A stretch of DNA of 64,000 nucleotides from Apophysomyces variabilis. Taxonomy: Eukaryota; Mucoromycota; Mucoromycetes; Mucorales; Mucoraceae. The notes under the pieces are model-generated. The model was not told the origin of the DNA. It saw only the letters and a list, made by a program, of their open reading frames with translations, and did not search any database. The stretch spans positions 496,001 to 560,000 of the forward strand of contig MZZL01000117.1 of assembly GCA_002749535.1 (NCBI GenBank). Reading direction: 5' to 3'. Below are positions 35,852 to 47,114 of this stretch, piece after piece. Numbering within the stretch: the first letter of the stretch is position 1; every line of letters begins with the position of its first letter. The position numbers and the translations under genes were made by a program.

Positions 35852-37078
35852 ATGAGAAGCATTTTAAAAACACTTGTGCACAACCCAGAAAACTTTACCC
35901 CAGATCAAGCTGAGCACGCAATAAACGAGATCATGCGTGGCGAGGCGACTCCAAGTCAAATATCGGCTTTCTTGGTTGCTCTCCGGTTACAGCAATTAGA
36001 CGCTGACCCCGCGATCGTCGCAGCATGTGCGATCGCGATGCGAAACCACGCTCGAATTATTTCCTACGATAAGTATGAACACATCCAGGGCGACGTGGTT
36101 GACATTGTCGGTACGGGAGGGGATGGTCATGATACGTTCAATGTGTCGACCACAGCATCGGTGGTAGCGGCTGGTAGCGGTGCCAAAGTGGCCAAGGTAC
36201 GGAATTCGATAAATTTTGATTCTCATTGCAAGGACTGACGATCGGCATATTTTACAGCACGGTAATCGCGCGGCTTCGTCCAAATCCGGATCAGCTGATC
36301 TTATGGAAGCTCATGGTTGTCATATCCATCAAGTTCAGCCTGATCAAGTATCCGGCATCATCGATCGCACCAACTTTTGCTTTTTATTTTCACAGACGTA
36401 TCATCCTGCAATGAGACATGTGGCAGCTCTCCGGAAAGAAATCGGCATACCAACGGTCTTTAACTTGCTTGGCCCCATGAGCAACCCGGCAAGGCCCGCA
36501 CGGATGGTTGTGGGTGTCCATTCTCCTCATATAGGAAGCTTAATGGCCAATGCTTTAAAGTTGACCGGAGTTCAGGAAGCTCTCGTGGTTTGCGGAGCTG
36601 AAAAGCTGGACGAGGTAGGAAAGATATATGAATGACATAGTCAGATCTTTGACGTAGAATATGTTTAGATAAGTCCAGCAGGCGAAACACATGTAAGCAG
36701 ATTACTTTGTATTTATCCATATGCGTTGTATTTACTTTGAGTTAGTACTGGCGCGTGCATAATTCAGGAGAAATCACTACTGGTGTCTTACATCCTACGC
36801 GTGATTTCGGTTTACCTACACATCCATTGAGAGAAGTGAAGGGCGGCGACTGTCATGAAAACGTCTTGACGCTCCAAAAGCTATTGGAGGGAAAATTACC
36901 GGAGAACGATCCTATCCTTGACTTTGTTTTACTTAACGCGTCCGCTTTGCTTGTGGTCGCAGGTATCGCTGCCGATTTCAGAGAAGGTGTTGCCAAAGCG
37001 CGGGAATCGATACAAAATGGAAATGCTAAAAAAGCATTGGAGGCATTCAGGAATGAGACTCTCTTGGTACACAATTAA
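35852..37078 (+). CDS. TRP4: Anthranilate phosphoribosyltransferase
   Basis: Four exons: 35852-36196, 36258-36614, 36669-36692 (24 nt) and 36746-37078, giving 352 residues, the normal length. The glycosyltransferase family 3 signature is clear: an N-terminal helical domain (EIMRGEATPSQISAFLVAL), then the PRPP-binding loop DIVGTGGDGHDTFNVST, KHGNRAASSKSGSAD (the anthranilate/PRPP site), FLFSQTYHPAMRHVA, and FNLLGPMSNPARP. It catalyses anthranilate plus PRPP to phosphoribosyl-anthranilate, the second step of tryptophan synthesis, in the cytosol. Intron 1 splits VAK|HGN and the tiny exon 3 encodes ISPAGETH, both in frame. The start is the ATG immediately after a CACAT repeat; an upstream in-frame extension exists but adds no conserved residues. 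Confidence 0.95.
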
Positions 37079-38117
37079 TCCATGTTTGCTCTGGATAGCA
37101 GACTATTATTTGTATTCATCTCCAAGTTACCATAGTACCCAAATACAATGTCTAAAACACGGACTAGAGATAATCCGCATGAAATATGGAGTTATGGTTG
37201 AGAAAGGTAACCGGTCAGGTTGTATGAGTTACTCACATGGCTCGATCTCGGCTCCTAACAATATATGGGAGGATGTTGCCCGCAACAGCTATTCATGCTT
37301 TGTCTTTCGTGAGGATTTAGTCCTCGTTTTCTAACTATGAAAACAGCTAAACTAGGGAATTGCTAAGTTCCAAAGTTCGCTCTTTTTGTTTTACTGTAGT
37401 TGCTTTTATGTGAAAGATACAGATCTTCAGCTGTTTGATGTTTTGATAACAGCATAAATCAGTTCTGTTCGCCTACATAGCATTTGGATTTGCCGGGAAA
37501 AGGAGAATAAAATCCGCCCTGAAAGGCGCCATTGCTTGCCCTGCAATACAAACTCAGCTGATAGTTCCCGTCTTTTTCAGACAGTTTAAGCGAATGTGGC
37601 AAGGACATAGAAATCAGTTTTCTTCGATTGGTTGGATTGAAATATGATCGACAAAAGTAAAGTTTTCAGTCTTTGCTGCATTAGTCATGTTTCCACGTAG
37701 AGAAATGGACGCCGAGAATTTTAGCGCAAACTACGCTTCCAATGACCGGTCTACACGTTCCAGGCATTTGCCAAGAACTTAAGCACCATAAGTTGATTTC
37801 ATTAGCATAGGACGATACGTTAACAAGAGGGTAAATGGAAGAAGAACTTGACCGGATATTACTTTTGTTTTCTTTTTCCGTATTGCGTTTTTTTGGTATG
37901 AATGATCTGCAAAGCCATGTCCTGTTGATAAAATAAGCAGCGAATGATTGGCCAACCAACCATAATTAGACTATTATTTTAGGGTCTCTGTGCAACCGGC
38001 GACAAATAGCAATACGGCCATGCTATTTTTTTTACATATTTGAACTCCACTTCCGCTCTTCTTTTCCTTTTTTCCCTTCATCTCTTGGCCATCTCTCTCA
38101 TCCTTCTATAACTAACG
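37079..38117. other. Intergenic region upstream of the GDP-mannose gene
   Basis: No supported gene. The last ~75 bases (38040-38117) form a strongly pyrimidine-rich leader (CTCTTCTTTTCC-like) typical of highly expressed fungal genes, leading to the ATG of the mannose-1-phosphate guanylyltransferase. Confidence 0.5.
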
Positions 38118-39463
38118 ATGAAAGCACTTATTCTTGTTGGCGGTAAGTAGAATATATTGTACTCCTGGAGAAAACTATTGACGTTTCCCTGTTGAGCCTA
38201 GGTTTCGGAACCCGTCTCAGACCTCTCACACTTACCCTTCCAAAGCCGTTGGTTGAGTTCGCTAATAAACCTATGATCCTTCACCAAATCGAAGGCTTGG
38301 CCAAGGTAAGAAGGAATAAGAAAGAGGAAAAGTTCCACAGTTGCAGTTGGTTTGACAGAAAAGAACGAAACATAGGCGGGAGTGACGGATATCGTGTTGG
38401 CCGTGAACTACCGACCTGAGATCATGGTGTCCGCATTGAAGGAATACGAGCAAGAATATAACGTGGAAATCACCTTTTCTGTGGAGACTGAGCCTCTTGG
38501 AACCGCAGGACCATTGGCATTAGCCAGAGAAATCTTAGGCAAAGATGACAGCCCCTTCTTTGTGTTGAACAGTGATATTATTTGTGATTATCCTTTTGAG
38601 CAACTCAGAGATTTCCATTTGGGTCATGGACAGGAAGGTACCATTGTGGTAAGTCATTGAGAAAAGAGTGAAGTGGCGATTTTAGAACCAAAGATCAATC
38701 TGACACGTGTCGCAGGTGACAAAAGTTGACGATCCTTCCAAATACGGTGTGATCGTAAATAAGACCGGCAGTTCGCAAGTGGAACGCTTTGTCGAAAAGC
38801 CTAAGGAATTTATCAGCAACAAAATTAATGCTGGTATCTACATTTTGAGTCCTTCAATCTTAGATCGTATTGAGGTAAAGTAGGATATATAGGTGCTGCA
38901 ACCATAAATGATCTAACCTAAAATCGCGATAGCTGAAACCAACATCTATTGAGAAAGAAGTCTTCCCATATGTAGCACAGGATGGTCAGTTACATACATT
39001 TGACCTTGAAGGATTCTGGATGGATGTCGGTCAGCCGAAAGACTTCTTAACCGGAACTTGCTTATACCTGTCCCATCTCGCTAAAAAGAAACCTCAAGAA
39101 TTGGCAAACCCAGGACTTGATTATGTCTACAAAGGGAACGTCCTCGTTCACCCTACTGCCAAGGTTGGCCAGAACTGCCGTATTGGTCCCAATGTCGTCA
39201 TTGGTCCCAATGCAGTCATTGGGGATGGTGTGCGTCTGCAGCGTTGCGTAGTACTTGAAGGTGCCAAGGTGAAGGACTACGCTTGGGTCCATTCCAGTAT
39301 TGTCGGTTGGCATTCTACAGTAGGGCGTTGGTCACGGCTGGAAGGCTGCTCGGTATTGGGTGAAGACGTGACAATTAATGATGAAATCTATGTCAATGGC
39401 GGCTCCATTCTCCCACATAAAGGCATCTCCTCTAACATTACGGAACCACAAATTATCATGTAA
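38118..39463 (+). CDS. MPG1: Mannose-1-phosphate guanylyltransferase (GDP-mannose pyrophosphorylase)
   Basis: Five exons: 38118-38142 (25 nt), 38202-38305, 38376-38648, 38716-38874, 38933-39463, giving 363 residues, as in yeast PSA1/MPG1. The nucleotidyl-transferase signature is at the N-terminus: [19 protein letters not shown]. Further motifs are [34 protein letters not shown] with the metal-binding Asp, and FVEKPKEF. The C-terminal ~110 residues form a left-handed beta-helix of hexapeptide repeats ([20 protein letters not shown]). The enzyme makes GDP-mannose from mannose-1-phosphate and GTP in the cytosol, feeding glycosylation, GPI anchors and cell-wall mannan. The first exon encodes only the start of the glycine loop. 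Promoter leader is pyrimidine-rich. Confidence 0.97.
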
Positions 39464-39982
39464 ATCATCTTTCTCGCTTATCCCCCTTTCCACCGTAATT
39501 CCCTTTTTCCACGCATATTGTATTTGCAAGAACTATAAACCTCGTGTATTAGGATAGCAACCTGGCGTTTTATTTTCTTATGGAGTTGTATCTGTAGGGC
39601 TCTGTGTCGAAAAGTAACATTTGGAAAATGACGTTCTCGCCAATCAGTGAAAAGTAAAGTCGTAGTTTAAAATGTGATTGCGACCAAACATCTTCGTGTC
39701 CAAAAATGAAGTCGTGCTTGCATTTCATGAACCTTGTCTATCTTTACTTGTCGCTTCGTCTTTTTTCCTGTTTACCCTTTACTTTACGGACGTTCAAGAT
39801 GAGTATACATTTTTTTAAGGAAGACGGACAAGGACATGTTGACCGGGAGGTACTCTCTTTCGAAACAATAGGTTCTCGCACTCAATTTCTAACTAATAAA
39901 CCTCTAGAAAACCGTTCTAAACCTGCAATGTATCTAGTATAGATAAAAGAAATAGTGAAGATGTTGGTATTAAAATTATATA
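39464..39982. other. 3' flank of the GDP-mannose gene
   Basis: About 520 bases between the gene's stop codon and the transposon. The open frame at 39706-39942 has no recognised features. No other element is seen. Confidence 0.5.
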
Positions 39983-40169
39983 CAGTGCCTCCCCGCTAAT
40001 GTCAATCTTCGTTAATGTCAATCCTCGCCTATTTTCAATCATTTTAAGATTCCCGAAAAAGAGGTTTCTATGCTAATTCAAGCCATTGCATCTCCCCGTT
40101 ATTGTGACCCCCGCCTATTTTCAATCGATAGGCTCTAACCAAGTCATTGACATTAGCGGGGAAGCACTG
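39983..40169. mobile_element. MITE with 24-bp terminal inverted repeats and TA target duplication
   Basis: A 187-bp element bounded by inverted repeats. The left end starts CAGTGCCTCCCCGCTAAT and the right end, read inward, CAGTGCTTCCCCGCTAAT; the match runs 24 bases with one mismatch. It is flanked on both sides by TA (39981-39982 and 40170-40171), the target duplication of Tc1/mariner-type transposons; CAGT ends with TA insertion are common in pogo/Fot1 relatives. There is no coding capacity, so it would need a transposase in trans. Inside are repeated units ending TCAATC at 39993-40007, 40009-40023, 40026-40040 and 40112-40126, candidates for transposase-binding sites. The family assignment is inference. 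Confidence 0.85.
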
Positions 40170-40171
40170 TA

Positions 40172-42801
40172 ACAAGCAACGCTATATATTTAACTTTGAT
40201 GACGAGAGGACTAGATTTTCTTTCATCTATTTTCTTTATAGATGTCCAAGTGCGTCTGCTGCTGCTGGACAGTTAGATGTTTATATGCGTGCAGTTCAGA
40301 AATGGAATAAAACATACTATTACGAATATCCTTAAAGGATCTTTGAGAAGAAGAAAAAAATCAGTTCATCATCGTATTCTCGGGAAGAACATAAACGATT
40401 ACTGTAGATTACATTCCTTCTGCTGTTCTAACTAAAGTGTTAGAAAGTCTGGTGTACAATTTTGTAGATCTAAAATTTATCCCAGCACTGTTTATAACAT
40501 CATGACAACGAGGTGCAATCTATCAGTTAAGCAGGCACAATTCATATTCTTTTATTCGTAGAGGACCACATCACCCCTTACGTAAGTGAATAGTGTATGA
40601 CATTAGGGCAACACTTCGAATTGAAGCTGGAGAGAATGCGTTTCCAACCATCACGCATCTTAAACCGAATGCATAGATCAGTATCCAGTTAAAGCGAAAT
40701 GTATACTCAGTAGCCCCAATATATCCTATGAGTCAACGCGAAATATTATGAAACCGCGCGGAAAAGGGACATAATGACCCTTCCAAGCAATAGTTATTTC
40801 CTGCTTCGTCAGTTTAAGAAGTGTTCTTATGTACAAAGCGGGTATTGATGAAGACACATGAAAAATTAAAGGGATGCATCAACTTACGTAATTTGTAACA
40901 TGACGATATAGTCACACTGAAAAACCAACAAAGGGTTCTAATGACCTGTATGATCAACTTACAGTACAAAGCCCGTTCTCGCTAGAATGCTATTAAAGTT
41001 ATAAAAATGCAAACGATTGATACTGACAGCGAACACTTTTATCCCGTGATTAATGGGATAGGTTATAGAAATTAAGCGAACGATGGCTCAACCGATACAA
41101 GCACTGCGCACTCCGCCGAAAGAGCGGTAAAAAAGAAGAAATGTCTGATATTGACCACGCATAGTTAAGATATTTTCCGTATGATCTACTGTAAAAGCAA
41201 GTTCCTGCATCGGTAAGACGTTTCAATTACGATTGGTGAAATAGTCATGTTTTATGGATGGTTAGTGACAGATAGCTTTCAGCCCTTGTCGGATAAATAG
41301 ACTTGGCTTTTTAGGGAAAAGGGCGAGCCTCTCCGTTCAGGTCAGCCACAGTGACCATAATTTCCCTCTTCTGGGATGCAATCGGTTCCTTGCGGACAAT
41401 CCTTCAATCCCACGATGCACTGTCTGCCGGTATCTATAATAACGGAAGAACGTTGTGAATCGCTGCAATGCAACGCGATCTATTAGTTTACCAGGCACCA
41501 CCGCGTTGCAAATCAAATGGAAGGCTATACTGATCGTCATGTACAATAGCCGTTTTATGAATAACATGTTAAGAACGAGCTGCGAACGGATAAGCGAACG
41601 GCCATGGAATATATACAATCGGTTAGAATAGAAAAGGCTCACCTTATCACGATCCGATTAATCTACCAATAATAGTGATATTTTGACTGGGTCACGTCGA
41701 ATCCTTTTTTCCCACTTTTGTTTGTAGTGGCAAGCAGGAACATTCTTACAGGATCAACCAGCTTGGCCACACCAACTATGGATTAAATACAGTAACTAAC
41801 CACAACCAAAGCATATCGTATCAGGTTCCTATCAGGCTTACTCTAGTACCAGATAAAGAGGTCAAAATTGGTCAGCCTTATATGAAAGACCTGGCCATAT
41901 CTGCATTTACTCTGATCCAAACAGGTTACTCACATCTAGCGAATATTCAAATGACAGGGTGTTGCCAAATTTCGTAAATGCCCGGCTGTTCAAGTTGTAG
42001 CCTGAAACGGGAATGTCAAAGAAGATAAGTAGTAGCTTTATCGTCATGGTATCTGGTTTACAGGGATAAGCGTTGCTAGCGTTCCAAGCGTTGCTGATTA
42101 CGGTACCAATGTGGCACGTATTAGCTAACCATACTAATTATCGTGCTATTACAATTCAGAGAGCAGCTTGTGATACGTTTTCTCACATTTTGTTTTATTT
42201 GATGAGAGATGGATAGTGCGGCCATAGAACGTTTTCCTCGTCTGTTACTCTCCTTTACATATCCATTTGAGAGGACACAATATGATACGCACTCGCATGG
42301 GTTTGCTCATCGGGAATCCAAACCGCTTCAACATATTCATTAGCATAGAGATAGATTTTGTCCAAATCAGGAAGTGGCATTTTCTTCTTCTATCTCAAAT
42401 GCATGGATAAAAACATGAGATTACACACATCAAGAGAATGAAAACCTAGGTATCATCTTAGTGTTATGATTATCTTGTTCTGAAGCAGACGGTCTTTTTG
42501 CTTAATCCAAAGTAAAGCCTTATAGCAGCACGCCCATTTCCATCTTATTTCTTCTATCAAAAGCGCAATAGCCCAATGCGTTCCTTGTGGGGTAATGAAT
42601 TGCTGATCTGACTGACTTGTGTGCTATGCTACGATACTTTACTAAGCATCGGGCAGCATTTTTCAACTCTTTATCCTGCTACTGGTGTCGATGGTTTATG
42701 GTTAACAGTCACCTCCGTTTCTTATTCACTTAAAGGGGACCGTTTAATATACAGTGATGAACTCTTGATAAAGCTTGTCTTTTGTGAACATTTCCAGGAC
42801 A
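40172..42801. other. Long intergenic region, nothing recognised
   Basis: About 2.6 kb between the MITE and the Aurora kinase. Open frames at 41337-41642 (minus) and 42621-42839 (plus) show no domain. No RNA gene, long repeat or second transposon was found by eye. Confidence 0.5.
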
Positions 42802-44266
42802 ATGACAGACGACAACGATGGCTACCAGACACCCTGTAATGTGATATCGACTCCTGCTGTACCTTTATCAGCATATGTCGATTATACACCGCGACGAACA
42901 TTTACAGCAGATCGACCGGATCTCTTTCTACAGACCCATCCAAACAATGTTCCCCTATCACGCCAAAGTCGCGCGTACTATTTTCATCAACTGGCACAGC
43001 AAGCTGCAAATGAAGCAGAGACAGACGTATTAGAGAGCAGCAGCTATATGGATTCGCCCATTGTTCGACGATATCTCGGTGTCAGTAGCAATGTAGTTCC
43101 CATCAAACCACAACTGGTGTCTTCTAGAACAAGTCCTGCAACAATTGACCTCAAGTGTGTGCACAATGTTTCCTGAATTATAGCAACAACGTGCTTATGA
43201 TTTGATTGGTTATAGAGAGCGGCAGGAGTGGCGCATTGATGACTTCGATGTAGGTCGACACCTTGGCACTGGTAAATTCGGCACTGTCTATCTGGCGCAG
43301 GAAAAGGCTAGTCAGCAGATTGTGGCATTGAAGATATTGGAGAAAAAGGAAATTATCAAAGCTAAAGTGGCACCATTCATCAAGCGAGAAATCGAAATTC
43401 AGAGCCACCTTCGGTAAGAAAATATCAAGTGGTACCTAACTCAAGTCTCTGATCGATCATGATCCAGACATCCCAATACATTGAGTTTATACGGCTACTT
43501 TCATGACGATAGGCATATCTACATGGTGTTGGAATATGCTGGACAAGGCGAATTATACTCTATCTTACGAGAGCGAGGACGACTTTCGGAAAGGACTGCA
43601 GTCATTGTAGGTTAAGATTTCCCTAAAAGCGTTCACTACTTACTATTCATAGTATATAACCCAAATCGTACGAGCTTTAACTTATATCCATCGACTAGGC
43701 GTCATTCACAGAGATCTAAAACCTGAAAACGGTAAGAAACCAAATCTCACGCAATCTTTAATTAAGCATTAAGTCTAGTGCTCATTGGCGATGATGGCCA
43801 ACTGAAACTGTCAGACTTTGGATGGTCCGTGTATGATCCAACGCCTCGGTAAGGTTAGGATTCGTTGCTCGAAATGCCTGATGGCGCTATGTAGAAGACG
43901 TACCTTCTGCGGGACGCTTGATTACCTACCTCCTGAAATGATTGAAAACAAAACCCACGATAAGACAGTCGACCTGTGGGCGTTAGGAGTCATGAGTTAC
44001 GAGATGCTAGTGGGTGCTCCCCCTTTTGAAGACCTGAATGGTTATGCGGAGACATACACCAGGATTAGAGATGTGGAATATGAATTACCAGCTTATTTGA
44101 GCGCAGAAGCCAAAGATTTCGTGTCCAAGGTATGGGAAATAAACGTAACATTAGTAACTTTTGTTATTAACCGTCGACTCAGTTATTGAGACATAACCCG
44201 CAAGAAAGATTACGACTGCATGATATTGCGGCACATCCCTGGATGACGAAATTTCAGGCGAAGTAA
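42802..44266 (+). CDS. Aurora protein kinase
   Basis: Seven exons: 42802-43116 (donor uncertain), 43184-43413, 43468-43606, 43653-43731, 43779-43848, 43895-44129, 44183-44266, about 383 residues. A variable N-terminal ~110 residues precede the kinase domain: [12 protein letters not shown] (glycine loop), [10 protein letters not shown] (VAIK Lys), [10 protein letters not shown] (catalytic loop), LSDFGWSVY (DFG motif). The activation segment [16 protein letters not shown] is the Aurora hallmark with the activating Thr, and WMTKFQAK ends the domain. The family (Ipl1/Ark1) corrects kinetochore-microtubule attachment and drives chromosome segregation and cytokinesis. The end of exon 1 could be 43116 (GTGTCT donor) or 43092 (GTAGTT); both keep the frame to [10 protein letters not shown]. 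The ATG at 42802 is the first in frame near the kinase N-terminus. Confidence 0.94.
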
Positions 44267-44758
44267 TCACAAACCGCCCGAACTTTCATAATTTTGCATT
44301 TGCTTTACATAATTTATGCACCGGAAAAGTTCACTCGCATTTGGACTTTAGGGATACCTTCCTTAAACCCTTCATCTCTTCTCTGTAACCTATAACAAAG
44401 CATTCATGTACAAGTGACATTTGCTATTCCATTGTATATTTGTTGCAGCCAATATCACCTACGAACTGTATATTATCATATTATTCTTCAATACAAGTGT
44501 TTAAGCCCAAATTTTTTGGAGAGAACAAAAGCACACAGTTGGATGTCCGCCAAAAAGTTTTAGACTTTCTGTGAATGGACCCCATCCGCTACGAGGACGG
44601 TATTACCTAGTATGTCTTTCTCACTAGCGCAGGAAAATGTACAGTAGATGTTGTCATTTAGGCGCAGAGGCCTTACTGACGTCATGGGATACAATTGTGC
44701 GCGGCACAAAAGATTCCGCGATTTCAGGACCAGATCCGCTTTCTTTGCGGGTTAAACT
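44267..44758. other. Spacer between Aurora kinase and VPS29
   Basis: About 490 bases between two same-strand genes. It holds the 3' end of one and the promoter of the next. No other feature is seen. Confidence 0.6.
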
Positions 44759-45615
44759 ATGGTGGTAAAGAACGAAGCAAAGCTTGGCTGTGAAATGTTT
44801 CTTAATTAACCGGTATTCGAACGCTACGACAGTTGGTTCTTGTGATTGGTGATTTACACATTCCTCATCGTGAGCATGATTTGCCCGTAAAATTTAAGAA
44901 ACTCCTGGTAACTGTCAAGCTCTTCTTTTTCTACTGTCTCGGTTGATAGAGAAACAGTAGGACTAAAGACAACACTAAATTTATCTGATGATAGGTTCCC
45001 GGAAAAATACAACAAATTATATGTACTGGTAATATCTGTGATAAGGAAACTTTGGATTATCTCAAGACAATTGCCGGTGATATTGCTGTCGTGAAGGGTG
45101 ATTTTGACGAGGCAAGTAGGGACTCGTTTAAGATATGTACTGCTTGTGCTGATGCAACAGATAGAATTCAAACTTTCCACAATCAAAGGTGATCACCCAC
45201 GGTAACATACGTATTGGTGTCCTTCATGGCCATCAAATCATTCCTTGGGGCGATAAAGAATCCTTGGATATCACCGCTCGTCAGATGGAAGTCGACGTTC
45301 TTCTTACCGGCCATACTCACAGATTTGAAGCGTTCGAAAAGAATGGCCGTTTTTTCATCAATCCTGGAAGCGCTACTGGTGCCTATTCTGCTTCTCCGGA
45401 CGTTTCGTAAGTAGACTGTCTTCACTTGAGTATAACCGGATAACTGATGCAACCTCTCCATTCCTCTTTCGCAACCCAGCGATCCCATTCCATCGTTTGT
45501 GCTGATGGATGTGCAGAACAGCACAGTGGTCACGTATGTGTACAAACTAGTGGATAATGATGTGAAAGTGGAGAAACTGGAGTACAAGAAGTATGATGGG
45601 GGCAAGATGCTGTAA
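44759..45615 (+). CDS. VPS29: Retromer subunit VPS29
   Basis: Five exons: 44759-44764 (6 nt: ATG GTG), 44833-44907, 44995-45111, 45165-45406, 45480-45615, giving 191 residues. It has the calcineurin-like phosphoesterase fold of VPS29: [13 protein letters not shown] at the N-terminus, [50 protein letters not shown] and [15 protein letters not shown]29 is the scaffold subunit that binds VPS35 in the retromer, which returns cargo from endosomes to the Golgi. Intron 3 begins GCAAGT right after the conserved GDFDE and ends GATAG before NSNFPQSK; no GT donor gives the frame, so this is a GC-AG intron. Confidence 0.95.
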
Positions 45616-45967
45616 AGTAGGGACGAATAGCGTTACCATGTCCCAAGTAGCAAGTGCGTTGGCAATATCAGGGCGTGAAAACAGACTTTTTCCTTACAAC
45701 AATATGGAAATAAGGAACAGCATGATGCCTGATATGTAGCAATAAAAATTGCATTCAAGGTCGAATAATACCAAGGTGTACAGTACATGTACATATATTA
45801 TACATATTGTACCGATTAAAGAGGCTAAGGCCATACAGTGATCCTTCGTCGTTTCCATATGGCGTTCAAAGCCGAAAGGGTTATTATCGTCGTCCTACTT
45901 ATGACTTTTAAGTCCTTGTCTAAGCATATGATAGATTTCAAAGTGATCAAAAGCTTGTGTCTATGCG
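45616..45967. other. Convergent 3' flanks
   Basis: About 350 bases between the stops of VPS29 (+) and the EF-hand gene (-), with ATGTACATATAT-rich sequence near 45785. No gene is seen. Confidence 0.6.
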
Positions 45968-46542
45968 CTATCGAAAAGATTTGATTCTGTATTTGTCCGG
46001 TACAACTTGTTCACTTTCTATTTCTTCCTCCCATTGTGGGGTATCTACATGCACTGACGCTTGATGCATGTTGATCACTTGATCGTCTCGATGCTCCTTT
46101 CTCCATTGTTTCTCAGCCTTTTTCTCTTCTTCTGTCCAGTTAGGCAGCTTGCTACGCATATATTCCTTGAGAGAAATGACACTATCATGGTCTGTATCAA
46201 GCTCTGCAAAAGCACGGTCGATGATGACCCTGACGTGGAAAGCGCTGGGGTCGACATCACGCTCCAGACCATACATGGCACATAGTTCCCGATCATCCCA
46301 GAGGCCATCACCATCGAGATCGTGTAGCTTGAAGAACGTAACTTCATCTGCGACTTCAATCTTGTGGGTGTCATGCATATGCCTAGACATAGTTATATGA
46401 ACTCCGGGTCTTGAAGGAACAAACAAGAAAATGCTTACTGCTCCTCGAAACTGGCAAAAGTATGCTGCTTATTGGCATATGCCAACGCAGAAGCGACAAA
46501 AAATGTGCTTGCAATCAGTGAAACAATCAGGCTTTTAACCAT
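45968..46542 (-). CDS. Secretory-pathway EF-hand calcium-binding protein (nucleobindin-like)
   Basis: Two exons, 46542-46439 and 46382-45968, giving 172 residues. The first ~22 residues form a clear signal peptide (LIVSLIASTFFVASALA). Two EF-hands follow: HDLDGDGLWDDRE near residue 55, a canonical loop ending in Glu, and DTDHDSVISLKEYM near residue 95, also canonical at positions 1, 3, 5 and 12. Between and after them the sequence is charged (EEEKKAEKQWRKEHRDD), resembling nucleobindin and related luminal calcium-binding proteins. No HDEL/KDEL retention signal is present; the protein ends KSFR. A role in calcium buffering or folding in the ER/Golgi is inferred. The short N-terminal arm KQHTFASFEEQHMHD is typical of fungal members. 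Confidence 0.85.
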
Positions 46543-47114
46543 TTTCAAGTGTGCCTGGAACTTCTGCGTGATACTCTTCCCTTGATAATGGCTAAAAGTC
46601 ACAGATTAACCAAGTAACACCAAAATCGAATCATGCTATTTAAGATAGGTGTGTATTTTTCTTATATTTCACGGGCATAGCCATCGTGTTCTAATATAAA
46701 GGTAATTTTGCGATACTCTGCGCTTGGTATACTACAAAGCATTTCACTTACTAGTTCCTATATGAGTTATTGGGAGTAGAAGGGAGCAGTATCTCTGTCG
46801 ACGTGCAAATGGATCGAATCCTCTGCTTTAATTTTGGACGAATGTGGACGTATTTATGGTACATGGTCTAACATCACATATATTTCTACTAACAATAACA
46901 AAGGAAGGCTGATAGTCCGTCATATAAGCGCTCTTTCTTTGCACCTATACTTCTATCACCGCATGTCAGCATATAATTTTCGAAGTTTCGGATCCATAAA
47001 CTTCTTTTTCCGTCTCCCGGTTCCTTTTCTACCAGGCCTTCTAACTCTCCGCCTCGCAAACCTAATCAATAACTTTTCTGTTAAATATGGTCTGCTTTTC
47101 ACATACTAAGTTGC
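46543..47114. other. Spacer upstream of the EF-hand gene
   Basis: About 570 bases between the EF-hand start and the topoisomerase stop, both on the minus strand. The plus-strand frame at 46834-47109 has no recognisable features. Confidence 0.5.

Noticed and set aside
43157..43183. A very short intron at the end of Aurora kinase exon 1 (GTGTGTGC donor)
   Set aside because: It would be only about 29 nt and puts the frame out of phase; donors at 43117 or 43093 fit better.
45161..45164. Acceptor CAACAG at 45160 for VPS29 exon 4
   Set aside because: It leads to a stop at the following GGTAA; the acceptor four bases later gives the conserved NSNFPQSK and [10 protein letters not shown].
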